Below, piece by piece: positions 35,575-46,671 of a stretch of DNA of 64,000 nucleotides. Source of the DNA: Clavaria fumosa (lineage: Eukaryota; Basidiomycota; Agaricomycetes; Agaricales; Clavariaceae); contig OX637794.1 in assembly GCA_951802425.1 (NCBI GenBank), positions 3,162,001-3,226,000 of the forward strand, read 5' to 3'. Within the stretch, counting starts at the first letter, position 1, and every line of letters starts with the position of its first letter. A model generated the notes under the pieces. It searched no databases, had not been told where the DNA came from, and saw only the letters and a program-made list of their open reading frames with translations. Made by a program: the position numbers and the translations under genes.

Positions 35575-37618
35575 TCATGTATGGCTTTGCTGCACCTCTG
35601 TGGGAGAGTGGTGCTTCAACACCTTCACACCACCACTCGTTCGCTTCTCTTCCCCTAGTGTCAATCCACCAACCCAGACCTCCTCATACCCCTTGTCCCA
35701 TAGTAGTTCCTGCACTCCAGGCTCTTCCAACAATACGCCAAACATCACGAGGAATCGCGGCCATTCATGAGCCCAGCCGACGACACTCTTTCCGGCGGCA
35801 CCCGGTCGTGAACAAGGATACGGTGATGGGGGGAATGTCACATTGACGAAGGGCGGGAAATATCGTCGTAAATAAGCTGATGGCGATTCGTAGAATACGT
35901 CCGTCTGATCTCTATATGAAATCAAATCTGGATGGCTGCCAAAATGGTCTCTCTCTCAGTAGGAACGCAAAATGCAACAAAAGATATCATACTCTAAAGG
36001 CGGCTCGCATCCCAGAGCCCACAGTCTTCCTTCGTCTTTCAACTCCTCCCTGTGCAGGTAAGCCTGCCACGGCGTGGAATGGCATGGCATTAGAAATCCC
36101 ACTGATCCCTCCCGTAGTTCTACCGCAGGAAGGCTTCGCAGATACTGAATAGCTCCGATTGGTCCATCGCGATAGAGCAGAACAACGCCAAACGAAACCG
36201 GCAAAGAGAGCAGCAAAATTATCACATGACTCGTACGGATTCGCGAGCGTGACAATGTGACAGATGGTGACGCCTTGACTACGGCACCGCCACCCTCTGG
36301 TTGGTCGGCTGCAGAAAAGTCGCGGCCTTCCCGACGCGACGTCGCATGGGTGCCATTCGTGAGGTCGACGAGGGATTTGGCAGCAACCACGTGCAGCATG
36401 GGTAGGAGCGGGTGCAGAAACCGCCATTCTTTGTGCCCGGCGAGTGAGTATACGAATGTGGTCCAGTAAATGCATCCTAGCAACACCCGAAATGGAGTGC
36501 CTCCGCTGCCGTGCCACGCTCCTAGCCAGAATCCATGCAGGACAAAGGGCAAAGCCGTGGCACAGAGAATAGGCAGCCCTTGAGTAATGTAATAATGCCA
36601 GGAGTTGGAGCCGTAGAACAAGGAGACAGCAGACATGTTTGTCAAAAGAAAATTAAGCGGCGTGAAGGTGGGAGCACCGAAATAGATCGAGTCTACCGCA
36701 AACAGCAAGAAAATGGCTAATGCTCTGGTCAAATACAGTCAGATAACCTGGTGATTGAGATAGAGTCAGACTCACCCTATCCATGCAGCGTCCAATAGAA
36801 TCTTGAAGACAAGCGCCCTATGGCTGCGTAGTCGCCATATCAGCGCGAGGAAAAGATACACCCACAAGATAGCGTTGGTAGGGCGAGCAACACAAGCACC
36901 AGCCGCGATCAGCAACGTCGTGCGAACGTCACTTCTGAGTCGTTTACTACGAACCATATCGTTAAGTCAAAATAGTCGCTTTAAGGACATACGACAAACC
37001 TATCCAGAACACTGGGGTCCCAAGGATAACGAGAGACCGCCAATGTCGTCAGCGACGTTTCCAGCGAGTTTGAGAACGACCGCGAGAGAGCCAGCGCATG
37101 GAAGAAGGACGTCAAAGAGATAAACATCTGAAATGTTGAGCACAGTCGTCAGTGGAAAGATTTCGAGTCTGTCCTGAAGACCTACAGCCACTGGAGCGTA
37201 TCGTTCTCCGATTACCCGCAATGCGAGCTCTCCGACCCATATATCCGTGATCGCCGCCAAAGAGCCGTGCAACACTCTCGGACCAGTGATCTGTGTAGGC
37301 TCAGCTTCGATATCACGGTAGGATGACAGGAACACCCACCAGCAGGTCAGTGCTATCCAATCCAGTCACTTTCAGCATCCAGTATATGGGCACATTGAGT
37401 GCTGGGTATACTATGCTGCGTACAGGGCGAGGCGTTACCCACTCCCACGTCAACTTGCCATAACCGAAGACGAGGTGGTGCGCTGGTTCGAGCGATTGAA
37501 AATACTCGTCTGGTTGGAAGAAAGTACGAGTTAAAAGTGCGATAGACAACCGGACTAAAATGGCAAGGATGGTGGTGTATTGCATGCTATATCCATGGAT
37601 GAAACCTGTGCTAACCAT
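35575..37618 (-). CDS. GPI10: GPI mannosyltransferase 3 (alpha-1,2-mannosyltransferase, GT22)
   Basis: Adds the third mannose to the GPI-anchor precursor in the ER lumen. It starts at ATG 37618 (MVSTGFIHGYSMQYTTILAIL) and stops at 35575 with about six exons. The GT22 signature RTFFQPDEYFQSLEPAHHLVFGYGKLTWEW is intact and includes the DE catalytic pair in the first lumenal loop. Many hydrophobic spans follow. Other family features are GWARPTN-like VARPTNAILW, NSWHYYITQGLPI, GHKEWRFLHPLLP and, late in the protein, LMPCHSTPWQAYLH. The last exon (35925-35575 region) ends with a hydrophilic QQSHT tail. Confidence 0.93.
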
Positions 37619-37814
37619 TGATCAGTGATTGATTTCGACTCGACACCTACTACACTCCGGGTCAAGAGATGGTTTTCTTTCAACACATAACTGAGGTTTT
37701 CTAAGAGATGATCACAAATGCCTAGCTGCCAGTCAATGATAGTATGCTACAAAACGAAGGTATAGATACAACACAGGGATAGAGCAAACAGAATACATAC
37801 TGTACACATATTCA

Positions 37815-38786
37815 CTAACCAGTCCTATTCATCAAGAATCGTGACGGTTTCCTGTCAGTGTCTTTGGAACTGGCATCTTGAGGTTGCGGAGGCTTCGGCG
37901 GTCGGCGTTCAATTACCTGAGTCTTCATCGTTTGCCTTGCCGTCAATGATTGATCCTTCAGCGTGGAGCTCTCCCGCGATGCCTTGCCTGGAATTCGGGC
38001 ATCAGGTCTAGTCACTGAGCCTTCAGCACCCCACTGATCCTTCCGTTCTTCGCTACTCTTCGTCTCAGACGGTGGCTCGGCGAATGTGACTCTTTGCGGC
38101 GGGCCATTTTGGCTTTGGGTAGTCTTCTCTTCCTTATCCCTGCTCCGTGCCATATCTCGCAACAGCGCTTTACCCATTCGCTTTTGCACCTCGGTTGCGG
38201 CTCTCAGTCTTTGTCCTTCCTTCTTAGCTGCTTCCCTCAATTTGTCTATTTCTTCGCGTCGCAGATCGGCCCGGGATTTACTGAATTGAGACTCGCGCTC
38301 TTCCTCCTCTAGAGCATCGAGTATGCGATCGCGTTGAGCTTTCAGTCGAGCACGTTCAGACGGCGAGAGGGAGTCGAGGGGTATCAGTTCTTTGTCGTGG
38401 AATATGGCATTTTCAGTACGAGCTCGCTCTTCGCTAGAGCCACGAGCATCCAGAGGCTCAGAGATGTCGACGATCGGGAGTCCCTCGTCATTAAGTTGCT
38501 ACCGCAAACGTAAGTATAAATCTCATTTGAAGCACAGGAAGAGAAGACATACCTCGCCCGAGGCCTGGGGCAAGCCGTCCAAAATCCCTAGTTCCGCGAG
38601 TTTGTTAGAAAGTTGTTGGATCTGCTCGGCTGTCAGCCTCCCATTCATATCGACGTCAGGACCGATGGATGACAGCATGGCCTGTAGCTCTAGATCAGTG
38701 AAGAAGTCAATTCTCAGCAGAGAATAAAGTGGAGATAAGAACGAGCCTTGGACGGCATTCAGGTGTCGAATGTCTTTGGCTGCCAT
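37815..38786 (-). CDS. hypothetical charged protein with coiled-coil
   Basis: Two exons, 38786-38553 and 38498-37815, give 305 aa. The N-terminus (MAAKDIRHLNAVQGSFLSPLYSLLRIDFFTDLELQAMLSS) and a segment rich in Gln/Leu may be helical. A long charged stretch around RARLKAQRDRILDALEEEERESQFSKSRADLRREEIDKLREAAKKEGQRL looks like a coiled coil. The C-terminus is polar and rich in Lys, Pro and Ser. No known domain is recognised. It is divergent from PNO1 across 121 bp. Confidence 0.65.
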
Positions 38787-38907
38787 GGTTAGGTCAAGTA
38801 TGGATTCTAGTTATTTATGAAAACGATCGCGCAGCTCTGATTACGCGTGCACGTGATGAGACAATCGAGCCTTAGCCTAACTTTTCTTGCGTTTGTCCAG
38901 TGCAAGC
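38787..38907. promoter_or_regulatory. bidirectional promoter region upstream of PNO1
   Basis: The two divergent start codons are 121 bp apart. The space contains CACGTGATG near 38849, an E-box-like CACGTG. The function of that site is inferred, not shown. Confidence 0.4.
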
Positions 38908-39921
38908 ATGGTCGTTACACACACGCTGCAACCGAGCACCTCAAACGACAGTCATCGCAAAACACGTCGTTCGCTGAAGAAGACAAAGCGAAATACCGCT
39001 ATTAATCGTGACGATGAGGCGCACCCTGAACCACAGCCCGGCGTCCCTCCAGAAAACGGCGACGACGAGGTCATGATCGACACCGACGCCACCTCCCTCC
39101 ACGCTCCTACTGCAGCGCCCGAGTTTGCTCCGCTCTCGGCCTCTGCCCAACGTAGCCTCCTTAAATCCGAGACGAGACGGATACCAATCCCGCCGCACCG
39201 TATGACACCTATCAAGAAAGACTGGCTCTTTATTTTCGGGCCCTTGACAGACATCCTGGGCTTGCAGGTCCGCATGAATGTACAGCGTAGATGTGTGGAG
39301 ATTCGGGTAGGCTTCTTCACAAAATTTTATCTGCTCTTGCATCGTGATCGGACCGTTACAGACATCCAAAGCGACGAAAGACATCGGTGCACTTCAAAAG
39401 GGCTCTGACTTCATCAAGGCCTATGCTTTAGGGTTTGATGTCAACGTCTGTTTTAGAGCCAAGTGCGCTGGTCCTTGTCTGATTACATCCTGACTCAGGA
39501 CGCTATCGCGCTATTACGGTTAGATGACCTCTACCTAGACTCGTTCGAAATCAAAGACGTAAAAACCTTGCATGGAGATCACCTTTCTCGCGCGATCGGT
39601 GAGGTCGAAAACCTTCTCCACGTATCTGTCTCACGTCTTTCATCCAGGCCGTATAGCAGGTCAAAGTGGCAAAACAAAGTTCACCATCGAGAACGCCAGT
39701 CGAACTCGGATCGTTCTCGCTGACACGTGCGCTTCTCGATCCTGATACGTGAAATATCATTGACCACCCAAATTTGCAGAAAAATACACATAATGGGTTC
39801 TTTCCAAAACATTAAGATTGCTCGTGATGCGATTGTCTCCCTCATTCTTGGGTCGCCACCGGGGAAGGTGTACGCTGGCCTGAGAACCGTCAGTAGTCGT
39901 ATGAAGCACCGAGCTTTGTAA
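38908..39921 (+). CDS. PNO1: Pno1 / Dim2 KH-domain ribosome biogenesis factor
   Basis: Partner of the Nob1 endonuclease in 40S maturation; binds pre-18S rRNA near its 3' end. Five exons, 38908-39306, 39362-39445, 39499-39598, 39648-39726 and 39780-39921, give 267 aa, a normal length. The N-terminus is basic and acidic low complexity. The conserved core has [110 protein letters not shown] and the end [17 protein letters not shown]. The splice joins are needed to keep these motifs in one frame. Confidence 0.95.
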
Positions 39922-40041
39922 ATATACGCCGCTTGAGCGGTCATTCACACAACACACCGGGTCCACAAATTCCTTGATGAATATGCTGCAGGATAGATGA
40001 ACTCTACAATAAAGCTACATGACGATGCTACAAGTAAATCT

Positions 40042-40167
40042 ATGTGATCTGTCCGAGTGTGGTAAATTGCGTGCGGGTGGGTTTATGTGATCTATCCGAG
40101 TGCAGTGGATTGCGTACAAGAAAATCTAATGTGATCTGTTCGAGTGCAGTAGATTGCGTGCGTTTGC
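40042..40167. repeat. minisatellite, three units of 43-44 bp
   Basis: Units start at 40042, 40085 and 40129, each beginning ATGTGATCT(G/A)T(C/T)CGAGTG and containing GTAAATTGCGTGC or a close variant. They lie in the convergent space between PNO1 and the glyoxal oxidase gene. That space (39922-40306) holds no gene that I can support. Confidence 0.8.
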
Positions 40168-40306
40168 GTTCGCACCTCAGTTATTGAAAAGCGAAATATT
40201 TGAGCACTCCTATTGGTCCGGGCGTGTTTTCTCCAGAACACTAATGTTGAGAACGAGCCAAAGCAGTCCCGATCTGTCAAGGTGACAATTGCGAGCCAAG
40301 AATCAC

Positions 40307-42601
40307 TCACTTTTTTAACGCAGACTCATCGACCTCAGGGCTAAAGCCGTCGCCCACCATAATTTTGCTTCCTCTGCTTGGTACACCGTCGACGAGAACG
40401 TACAGCCAGCCAGGGCCTGGGGGGTATATATCGCCATTGGGCGGGCCAATTACTGAGATCTTTTTCGCGTCTGCGTCGAGCGTGTTCTTGAGATACACGA
40501 GGCGCGAATTGGCATGCACAGAGTGTGTGACAAAGCCAAGGTCCATGAGCGCGACTAGAAAGTGTCAACGCGCTTCACTATTGTTCGTATTACCACACAG
40601 ACCTTTGATATAAGAAGCGGTCAAAGTTTTGGAAGTTTTGATCTCGACGCGGATTGTTTGCCCGAACCGAATCTTGTAGTCTAATTTGAGGATCTCTGGT
40701 CGCTCAGAGTCCATATACGGCGGCCGCAGCCACTCCACCCTGTACTCCGTTGGGTATTTGATCTCACTCCGATCCAAGTTAGGATTGCTTCCCGCAATCA
40801 TTATCTCGCCAGAGGGCGTCAAGGTTGCCACAGAGTGATATAGCCGCGGAATGTTACTAGTAGGCATACCTTGAGTCGAAAACCTAGCTCCAGCGTTCCC
40901 ATTTGGATCATACAAGACCGGCCGGAGGACGGGATGGTCCGCGTTTGATGTACCAACTTGATTGCGGACGTTGGAATACCCTGATATCCCGCTTCCCGCG
41001 CCATTAACGATCAAGACCTTACCAGTTGGCAGAAGAACGGCGTCGGGCATAGTGCGCGCCTCTGGCATTTGTTCCACTTTCCAACCAGCGGAGATACCAT
41101 CGTCGGTGAGAACCATACGAGAGCATTGAGCCGAAGCGGGATCTTGAGATGACAGCTCATGTCCTGGCTTTTTATCATCGAGATTGGAACCGCCGCAAAG
41201 GAGAATCTCCGGAGTATAGTTATTCTCGTGGGACAGCGGAAGCAAGAGTCCAGTGCCAGTCATAGGGTACGTGACGCGCACGCCGTGCGGAATGTCCGGC
41301 AGTCTTCGCTCTTTGTTTGACTTCCAATCGTATATCATCGCGCCTTTGTTAGCGGCCATGAAGACTTTGCTGTCGGGTAGCACAAAGGCGATCGGAAACA
41401 AATTAGAATTGAGAGTATCGACAAGGAACGAGATAGTGATAGGCAAGCCATTTGATCCATGGATGTTCTTTGGAGGGAAATACTCGACGCTTGGGTTGTT
41501 CACGGTTGCGTTGTTGATCCAACCGCCACGCTGGGATCCGCCAACAATCATAGCACTGCCATCAGGCAAGCGCAACACAGTGTTGTACCAGCGCGGGCTT
41601 GCCATTCGGATTCGAGCATGATCCTCTCGTATGACACAACTGTCCGCTGGAGCGGGGTCACAGGGGTCGAATAGTCGGATCGCTTGAAGTCCGTTCGTAT
41701 CGCCGAAGTCAGCAGAAGCAGTATGGCTCTCCACGACGGGGTTTCCACCAACATTGATGAGAGTCCCATTACTCAAGAACGTTCCACCGGCACAAAAAGA
41801 GTTCGACTGCATTTTTAAGGGCTTGACAGTATGAGCTTCCAGGTTATACAACGCTGCCCATGCAGGTCGGCCGGAGATCGTTAGCGGGTTGTGTTCAACT
41901 TTGTCGATAATCAGTGCATGAGTATCTGAGATGACTGCCAATTGCATAGCGTGAACGCCAGTAGTCCCTTTTTGTAATAGTGTCCATTCTCCCTCGGAAG
42001 CTGATCCGCGGGGCTGAATTTTATTCGGAGACGCGTGGTGTAGCGCAGATCCTGGAGCGTGTTTCTCTGACTTTTTTTTTATCACAACGAATGCATCAAT
42101 ATCCAGGCGGGAATATTTCATAGGAAATCCAAGGTTGACAATTTTGATAGTGTGCTTCCCATGCGGCATGTCATAGAGCCAGAAGAGTCGTTGCTGATTC
42201 AAAGGTTTGGAAGAGCTTGCATCGACACGCTGCACTAGCTCGCCGTTGATGTATACACTTGCCATTCCGTGTGTTTTGCTGGTACTCCCGAACCACTCAA
42301 TGCCGCTGCCTGTGAAGGTGAAAGACGCCGAAGAATGTGGTGCGGTGGTCCAGCGAGTAGAGGCGTCGATGTAGGTTCGAGAGAAAGATTCTGTCCATAC
42401 ACCTGAATACACAATCAAAGGGGATGCAGAGTCATAGGCTATCGCGCCCGGCGGGACATAAAAGGGTGTAAAGACGGTAGGTTTGATAGCATCTGGGGTT
42501 GTGTAGCCGTTCCATGCTGGCTCTGCCTCCGTGGCACCGCATTTGACCGCCGTAGTCAGCCATAGCAAAGACAGCAAGCGTAATGAGGAAATATGCGCCA
42601 T
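40307..42601 (-). CDS. secreted copper radical oxidase (glyoxal oxidase, AA5_1) with extra N-terminal domain
   Basis: Predicted to oxidise small aldehydes with O2, giving H2O2 outside the cell. Two exons, 42601-40603 and 40554-40307 (48-bp intron), give 748 aa. The ATG at 42601 starts a signal peptide (ISSLRLLSLLWLTTAVKCG). Residues ~40-175 form a separate beta-rich domain (SASFTFTGSGIEWFGS, VYINGELVQRVD, GKHTIKIVNLG) that is not a WSC repeat. The oxidase follows from about residue 205. All active-site residues are visible: the Cys of NSFCAGG (~267) that cross-links to Tyr in RWYNTV (~337), Tyr-His in RLYHSVATL (~587) and His in THSVH (~679, exon 2). WLRPPYM and GPGWLYVLVDGVPS match the C-terminal beta domain. 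Enzymes of this class are common in wood-decaying basidiomycetes. Confidence 0.92.
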
Positions 42602-43188
42602 CAAGGTGAGTTATGTGCCGCACAAGTCGTGGCGGGAGGATAGAAATCGCGTGTCGAACGAAATGCATTGCAAAGTTCATTCGCGTGTTTGCCGAGTTGC
42701 CGAGATCGATCAACCCATGAACTACGGTAATTGACCCAATCACTGCGCCCAAAAAGACAGAGGGATAAGGTGTAACGCAGCCATCCCGGCAACTGGAGTC
42801 GCCAACGCATGAACTGCGGCACGCCATTCCATGGGCCTTACTCTCAGATAACGGCGCATAAGCATCTTGAAAACGCATCTTTCGTTGCTCACGCTTAGCG
42901 TTTAGCTGTTCTTGGGCCAGATAGAAAGCGGTGCGCGAGACATTGACGTTCGTGGCGTTGACATAAATGAATCACTCGCCATCGAAGATACAACAGCCAG
43001 CGATCAGCGCTGAATTGCTCGGGAGAGATGTTAGTAAATGCACTGAGCCCTTCAGATACAGTGTACAACATCTCCTGACGGGCCTCTCGCATTCCGCAAT
43101 ATGCCGGGTCCAAGACATCCCTGTCTCGTCTCTGTCATCCTCTCCACTCTATTCAGTATGATTGCGGGGCCGTGGTATTCGTGAAATG
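42602..43188. other. intergenic region upstream of the glyoxal oxidase gene; weak candidate small gene
   Basis: It should hold the oxidase promoter and the 3' flank of TIM17. Two minus-strand stretches are open (about 43113-42895 and 42878-42605). The second contains a CX3CX5CX3C pattern followed by a hydrophobic stretch. I could not join them with clean splice sites and recognise no family, so no gene is called. Confidence 0.3.
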
Positions 43189-43995
43189 TCAGCGTGACGG
43201 AGGATTGGCCATTGCCTCTGGTACTATTCGATCCAACATAAAGATTAAATGGAAGTGCGAGACAGGAAGGGTAACGAGAGACGTACGTATGGGAGACTGA
43301 GGTTTAAGGGGTGAGTTCATGACACGGTTGAACAGCACCCCCACGCCTTCAAAGACGCCAATAAGAATGCCGCAGGCTATGGCAGAGCCAAGGGCAGTTC
43401 TAGGACCGCCTGTATAGATTGATGGATTCAGTCTCGGCAACGGGCGGAGCAGAGAAAAAATTAAAGCGTGAAGGGGTAACAGTCACTCGAAGTCGCGTCA
43501 TATTTGAGAGAACTCACCTCTCGCAGCTAGACATCCGCCTGTCATAAATCCAGATAATATGCCATTCCATGGGTCATCCTTTTGTCTCCATCCTTGAACG
43601 ACACAATCGAAGGTAGAGAACATGCCACCCCACACCCCCAAATTACCAGCTGTCACCGGCGCTCGAGATTTTATTGATGATAGAGCGCCGACCAGCCGTT
43701 CTCCCTGACGCAACTTCAAAACTATACACATCGAATTGAGACATGCATACTCACTCTAGGAGAATTCCGAGCGCCTTTTATCCCATGCCATATACCGCCA
43801 CCAATGGCCCCCATAGAAAATGCGCCGCCGAAATCATTCAGTATTACCCATGGACTGTCACAGCGGTATTTTGTTAAGCGACAGTCGAGACACAAGGATG
43901 AAACACCCACCATGGGTCGCGGGTGTGATCTGCAGACGCCTGGCGCAAAGGTGGTTAAATACACTTCGTATAACACTAGGAGGAATACTCGCCAT
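43189..43995 (-). CDS. TIM17: mitochondrial inner-membrane translocase subunit Tim17
   Basis: Core of the TIM23 presequence translocase. The protein is 156 aa, the usual size. The first coding exon is only 7 nt (ATG GCG A at 43995-43989); an intron then leads to ATCACACCCGCGACCCATG, so the start reads [28 protein letters not shown]. Further exons give [88 protein letters not shown] and [12 protein letters not shown]. The tail is [16 protein letters not shown]. The conserved Arg/Asp residues and both Cys of the disulphide are present. Confidence 0.94.
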
Positions 43996-44151
43996 CTCCG
44001 TCAGTAAAAGTTACTGGACAGTCCAAAATTTCAGCTGAATGCAAAGGCGGGAAGGAAACGTGACGTTAACATTATGTAATACGATTAGAACTCACGTGAC
44101 CTGAAACGAACGCGTACAAAACCGTCTTTTGAGTGTGGTCGCACTTTTGCG

Positions 44152-44581
44152 ATGAAAGTTGTAGTCAAACATTGGCACGCAGTCGCACAGTGGCGCTGGG
44201 ACACGGGTACTCAAGAGTCTTCCGGTTCGCATGACGAAGAAGGCGAGGTTTGCGGTATCTGTCGTGTGGCGTACGAAGCATGCTGTCCAAGCTGCAAAAT
44301 GCCTGGTGATGGCTGTCCGCTCAGTGCGTCCCGCCTTCGATTTTTCGCGTTCGATTTTTGCGGAGCTGTATCTTGTCGTTTGACCAAACAGTCTGGGGCG
44401 AGTGTAGCCATGTGTTCCACATGCATTGTCTTCTGAAGTGGATTGGGACCGCTGCTTCCAAGCAGCAATGCCCAATGGATCGTCGAAACTGGGGTGATTT
44501 CTCATGACATTATTGGCAATACCGCGACCTCACATGTCTTGTACAGTTACTGCTGAACGTACAGTCGTACCGGCCGTATGA
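44152..44581 (+). CDS. APC11: anaphase-promoting complex RING subunit Apc11
   Basis: The RING-H2 subunit that recruits E2 enzymes to the anaphase-promoting complex. Three exons, 44152-44323, 44392-44493 and 44547-44581, give 102 aa. The start MKVVVKHWHAVAQWRWD is typical. Zinc ligands run CGICRVAYEACCPSCKMPGDGCPL, then WGECSHVFHMHCLLKWI and QQCPMDRRNW. In fungi the eighth ligand position often reads CPMDRR, as here. The last exon gives VTAERTVVPAV before the stop. Confidence 0.94.
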
Positions 44582-44953
44582 TGGCTATCGTTGAGTCGAC
44601 TTTTTGTTCATGTTGCAGGTGATATTCATCTCTCGGGTAACACTCCCGGGTACGCCATCGCAAAGAAACACGCTTCTCCTGCTGACTTGAGATTGGGACA
44701 TACAATCCTACCCTACCAATTCTACCCTACCAACACCAGTCGTTTAGACCATACAAATCATTCGTACAGTGCTGTCAGTCAATGGAACTCGCATTGCATC
44801 TGTTACATAATACGTGCTTTACCGTACCAAGCCGTAATAAAGCGCCGGGCACGGAGCTTTCGACCCCGGTTCTCCGCACCCAGTGTTTTATAAAGTCCCG
44901 GTTGTTCCATCATGGCGACTATCACCCCGTAGCGCTCAAAATTTGCCTTCAAC
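44582..44953. other. intergenic region upstream of the nitronate monooxygenase gene
   Basis: No supported gene. An ATG at 44912 opens only a six-codon frame (ending CCG TAG) upstream of the chosen start and could act as a short upstream reading frame. Confidence 0.4.
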
Positions 44954-46327
44954 ATGCGCTCAATCTCAACGCCAGTTACTGAGCTTTTCAAAATCAAACA
45001 TCCCATCTTACTCGCCGGTCGGTCTTCTGCGACGCATCTGCTCTTGATCATGCGCATATATTGACACGCTGTCTTCGATAGGCATGAACGTCGCTGCTGG
45101 GCCCGAGCTGGCTGCAGCCGTCACTAACGCTGGTGGGATGGGTGTCATTGGCGGTGTGGGTTACACGCCTAAAATGCTTCGCGCACAGGTAAGTGAAATC
45201 GACCATAGTGTGCGCCATTATTTATACTCCATGGATCTTTAGATCAAGTTACTTAAGGAGCACTTGGTTGACAAGAACGCCCCGTTTGGCGTTGATTTAC
45301 TTCTCCCTCAAGTTGGAGGCAACGCGCGGAAAACCAATGTGAATTCCTACTTATAGTTCGAAAAGTTTTGTCTCATCAGAGTTCCCAGTATGACTACACC
45401 AAAGGACAACTCCCTGTCCTTCTTGACGTTATGATCGAAGAAAAGACGTCCCTGTTCGTCTGCGCGATCGGTGTACCACCCCGGGAAGTTGTTGACAGAC
45501 TTCACAAGGCGGGAATACCAGTTATGAATGTGTGTAACTCCATATTACTCGCCCCTCAGATTCTCATGTCCTATACAGATTGTTGGCCACCCGAAGCACG
45601 TCCCGAAAGCCCTTGCGGCCGGGGTCGATCTCATCTGCGCCCAGGCCGGTGAAGGCGGCGGGCACACGGGCGACATCCCCGCCTCCATGCTCATCCCCGC
45701 GTGCGTTGACGCAGTCAAGGGTCATCGCTCGCCGTTGACCGGTCAACCGGTCTACGTCATCGGCGCCGGCGCTGTGTACGACGGGCGGGGCCTCGCGGCC
45801 AATCTCGCCTGGGGCGCACAGGCGGTTTGGGTGGGCACCCGATTCGTCGCCACGCACGAGGCAGCCGCGCCTAGCGCACACAAACAGTCCCTCCTGAAGT
45901 GTGGCTACGAGGATGCAACCACGACGTTGATTTTCACTGGGCGACCCTTGAGAGGGTACAGATCCCCATATGTCCATGATTGGTGTGTGATTGTCCCGGT
46001 GTGACCGTTTAGCCGTTGTTGATACCATTCCCGAAGGGAGACAAACAGACAAGATGAAATCAAAGATCTCACATCTAGGGGTATCATCCCGCATGAACAC
46101 GAGCTCGAAAAGGTAGTTATATCATTCGATCCACCATTAAGCAGAATCTGATCTTTTTGCAGCATCCAGAAAAGCGAGTCGAAGGCCATTATTGGCTAAT
46201 GGGCCGCGTTGCTGCGCTCATTAACGACGTTATCCCAGCCAAACAGGTCATCGACGACATGATTCGTGATGCGGCGGATATTATGTGTCGTAATGCTGCC
46301 CTCGTTAACGAGACAGCCAAACTGTGA
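44954..46327 (+). CDS. nitronate monooxygenase (2-nitropropane dioxygenase family)
   Basis: An FMN-dependent TIM-barrel enzyme that oxidises alkyl nitronates such as propionate-3-nitronate. Seven exons, 44954-45017, 45082-45188, 45243-45338, 45389-45529, 45579-45982, 46037-46112 and 46163-46327, give 350 aa. Motifs include TELFKIKHPILLAGMNVAAGPELAAAVTNAGGMGVIGG, PFGVDLLLPQ, FVCAIGVPP, GVDLICAQAGEGGGHTGDIPASMLIP (catalytic His in GGHTG), VIGAGAVYDGRGLAANLAWGAQAVWVGTRFVATHEA and DWETNRQDEIKDLTSRG. No targeting signal is seen. It starts at ATG 44954 because the upstream ATG stops after six codons. Confidence 0.92.
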
Positions 46328-46671
46328 GCAAATGCCGAGATTGGGTAATGCTCCAAAGGAGAAAACATGGCGGAGTACTCTGCTGATTTTTCGGTACCCA
46401 TTTACATCACCTGTCTTCTATATATCAATCCAAGTGACAGCGGGCGGCAGCGGTTGAACGCTTCTATATTCCTAAATCCACAGAATGCAGCACGGTTATC
46501 TACAATCGAGGACCATGTATAATTGTAAAGGCAAGGTATGGGTTCTAGAATGAATGGGATGTGAGAGCGCGCAATAAGATACGGTCCATGTGTGGAAGGA
46601 TGAACTTCCAATGCTGCAGATGATGGTGTAGGCTCGTTGAGAGCCATCACCAAGCGCAAGAAGCGCGATGC
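46328..46671. other. convergent intergenic region, no supported gene
   Basis: 3' flanks of the nitronate monooxygenase and SAM synthetase genes. No repeat, RNA gene or domain-bearing frame is seen. Confidence 0.5.

Noticed and set aside
32952..46327. a secondary-metabolite cluster (ligase, oxidase, nitronate monooxygenase, regulator)
   Set aside because: These genes are separated by housekeeping genes and there is no synthase, P450 or transporter.
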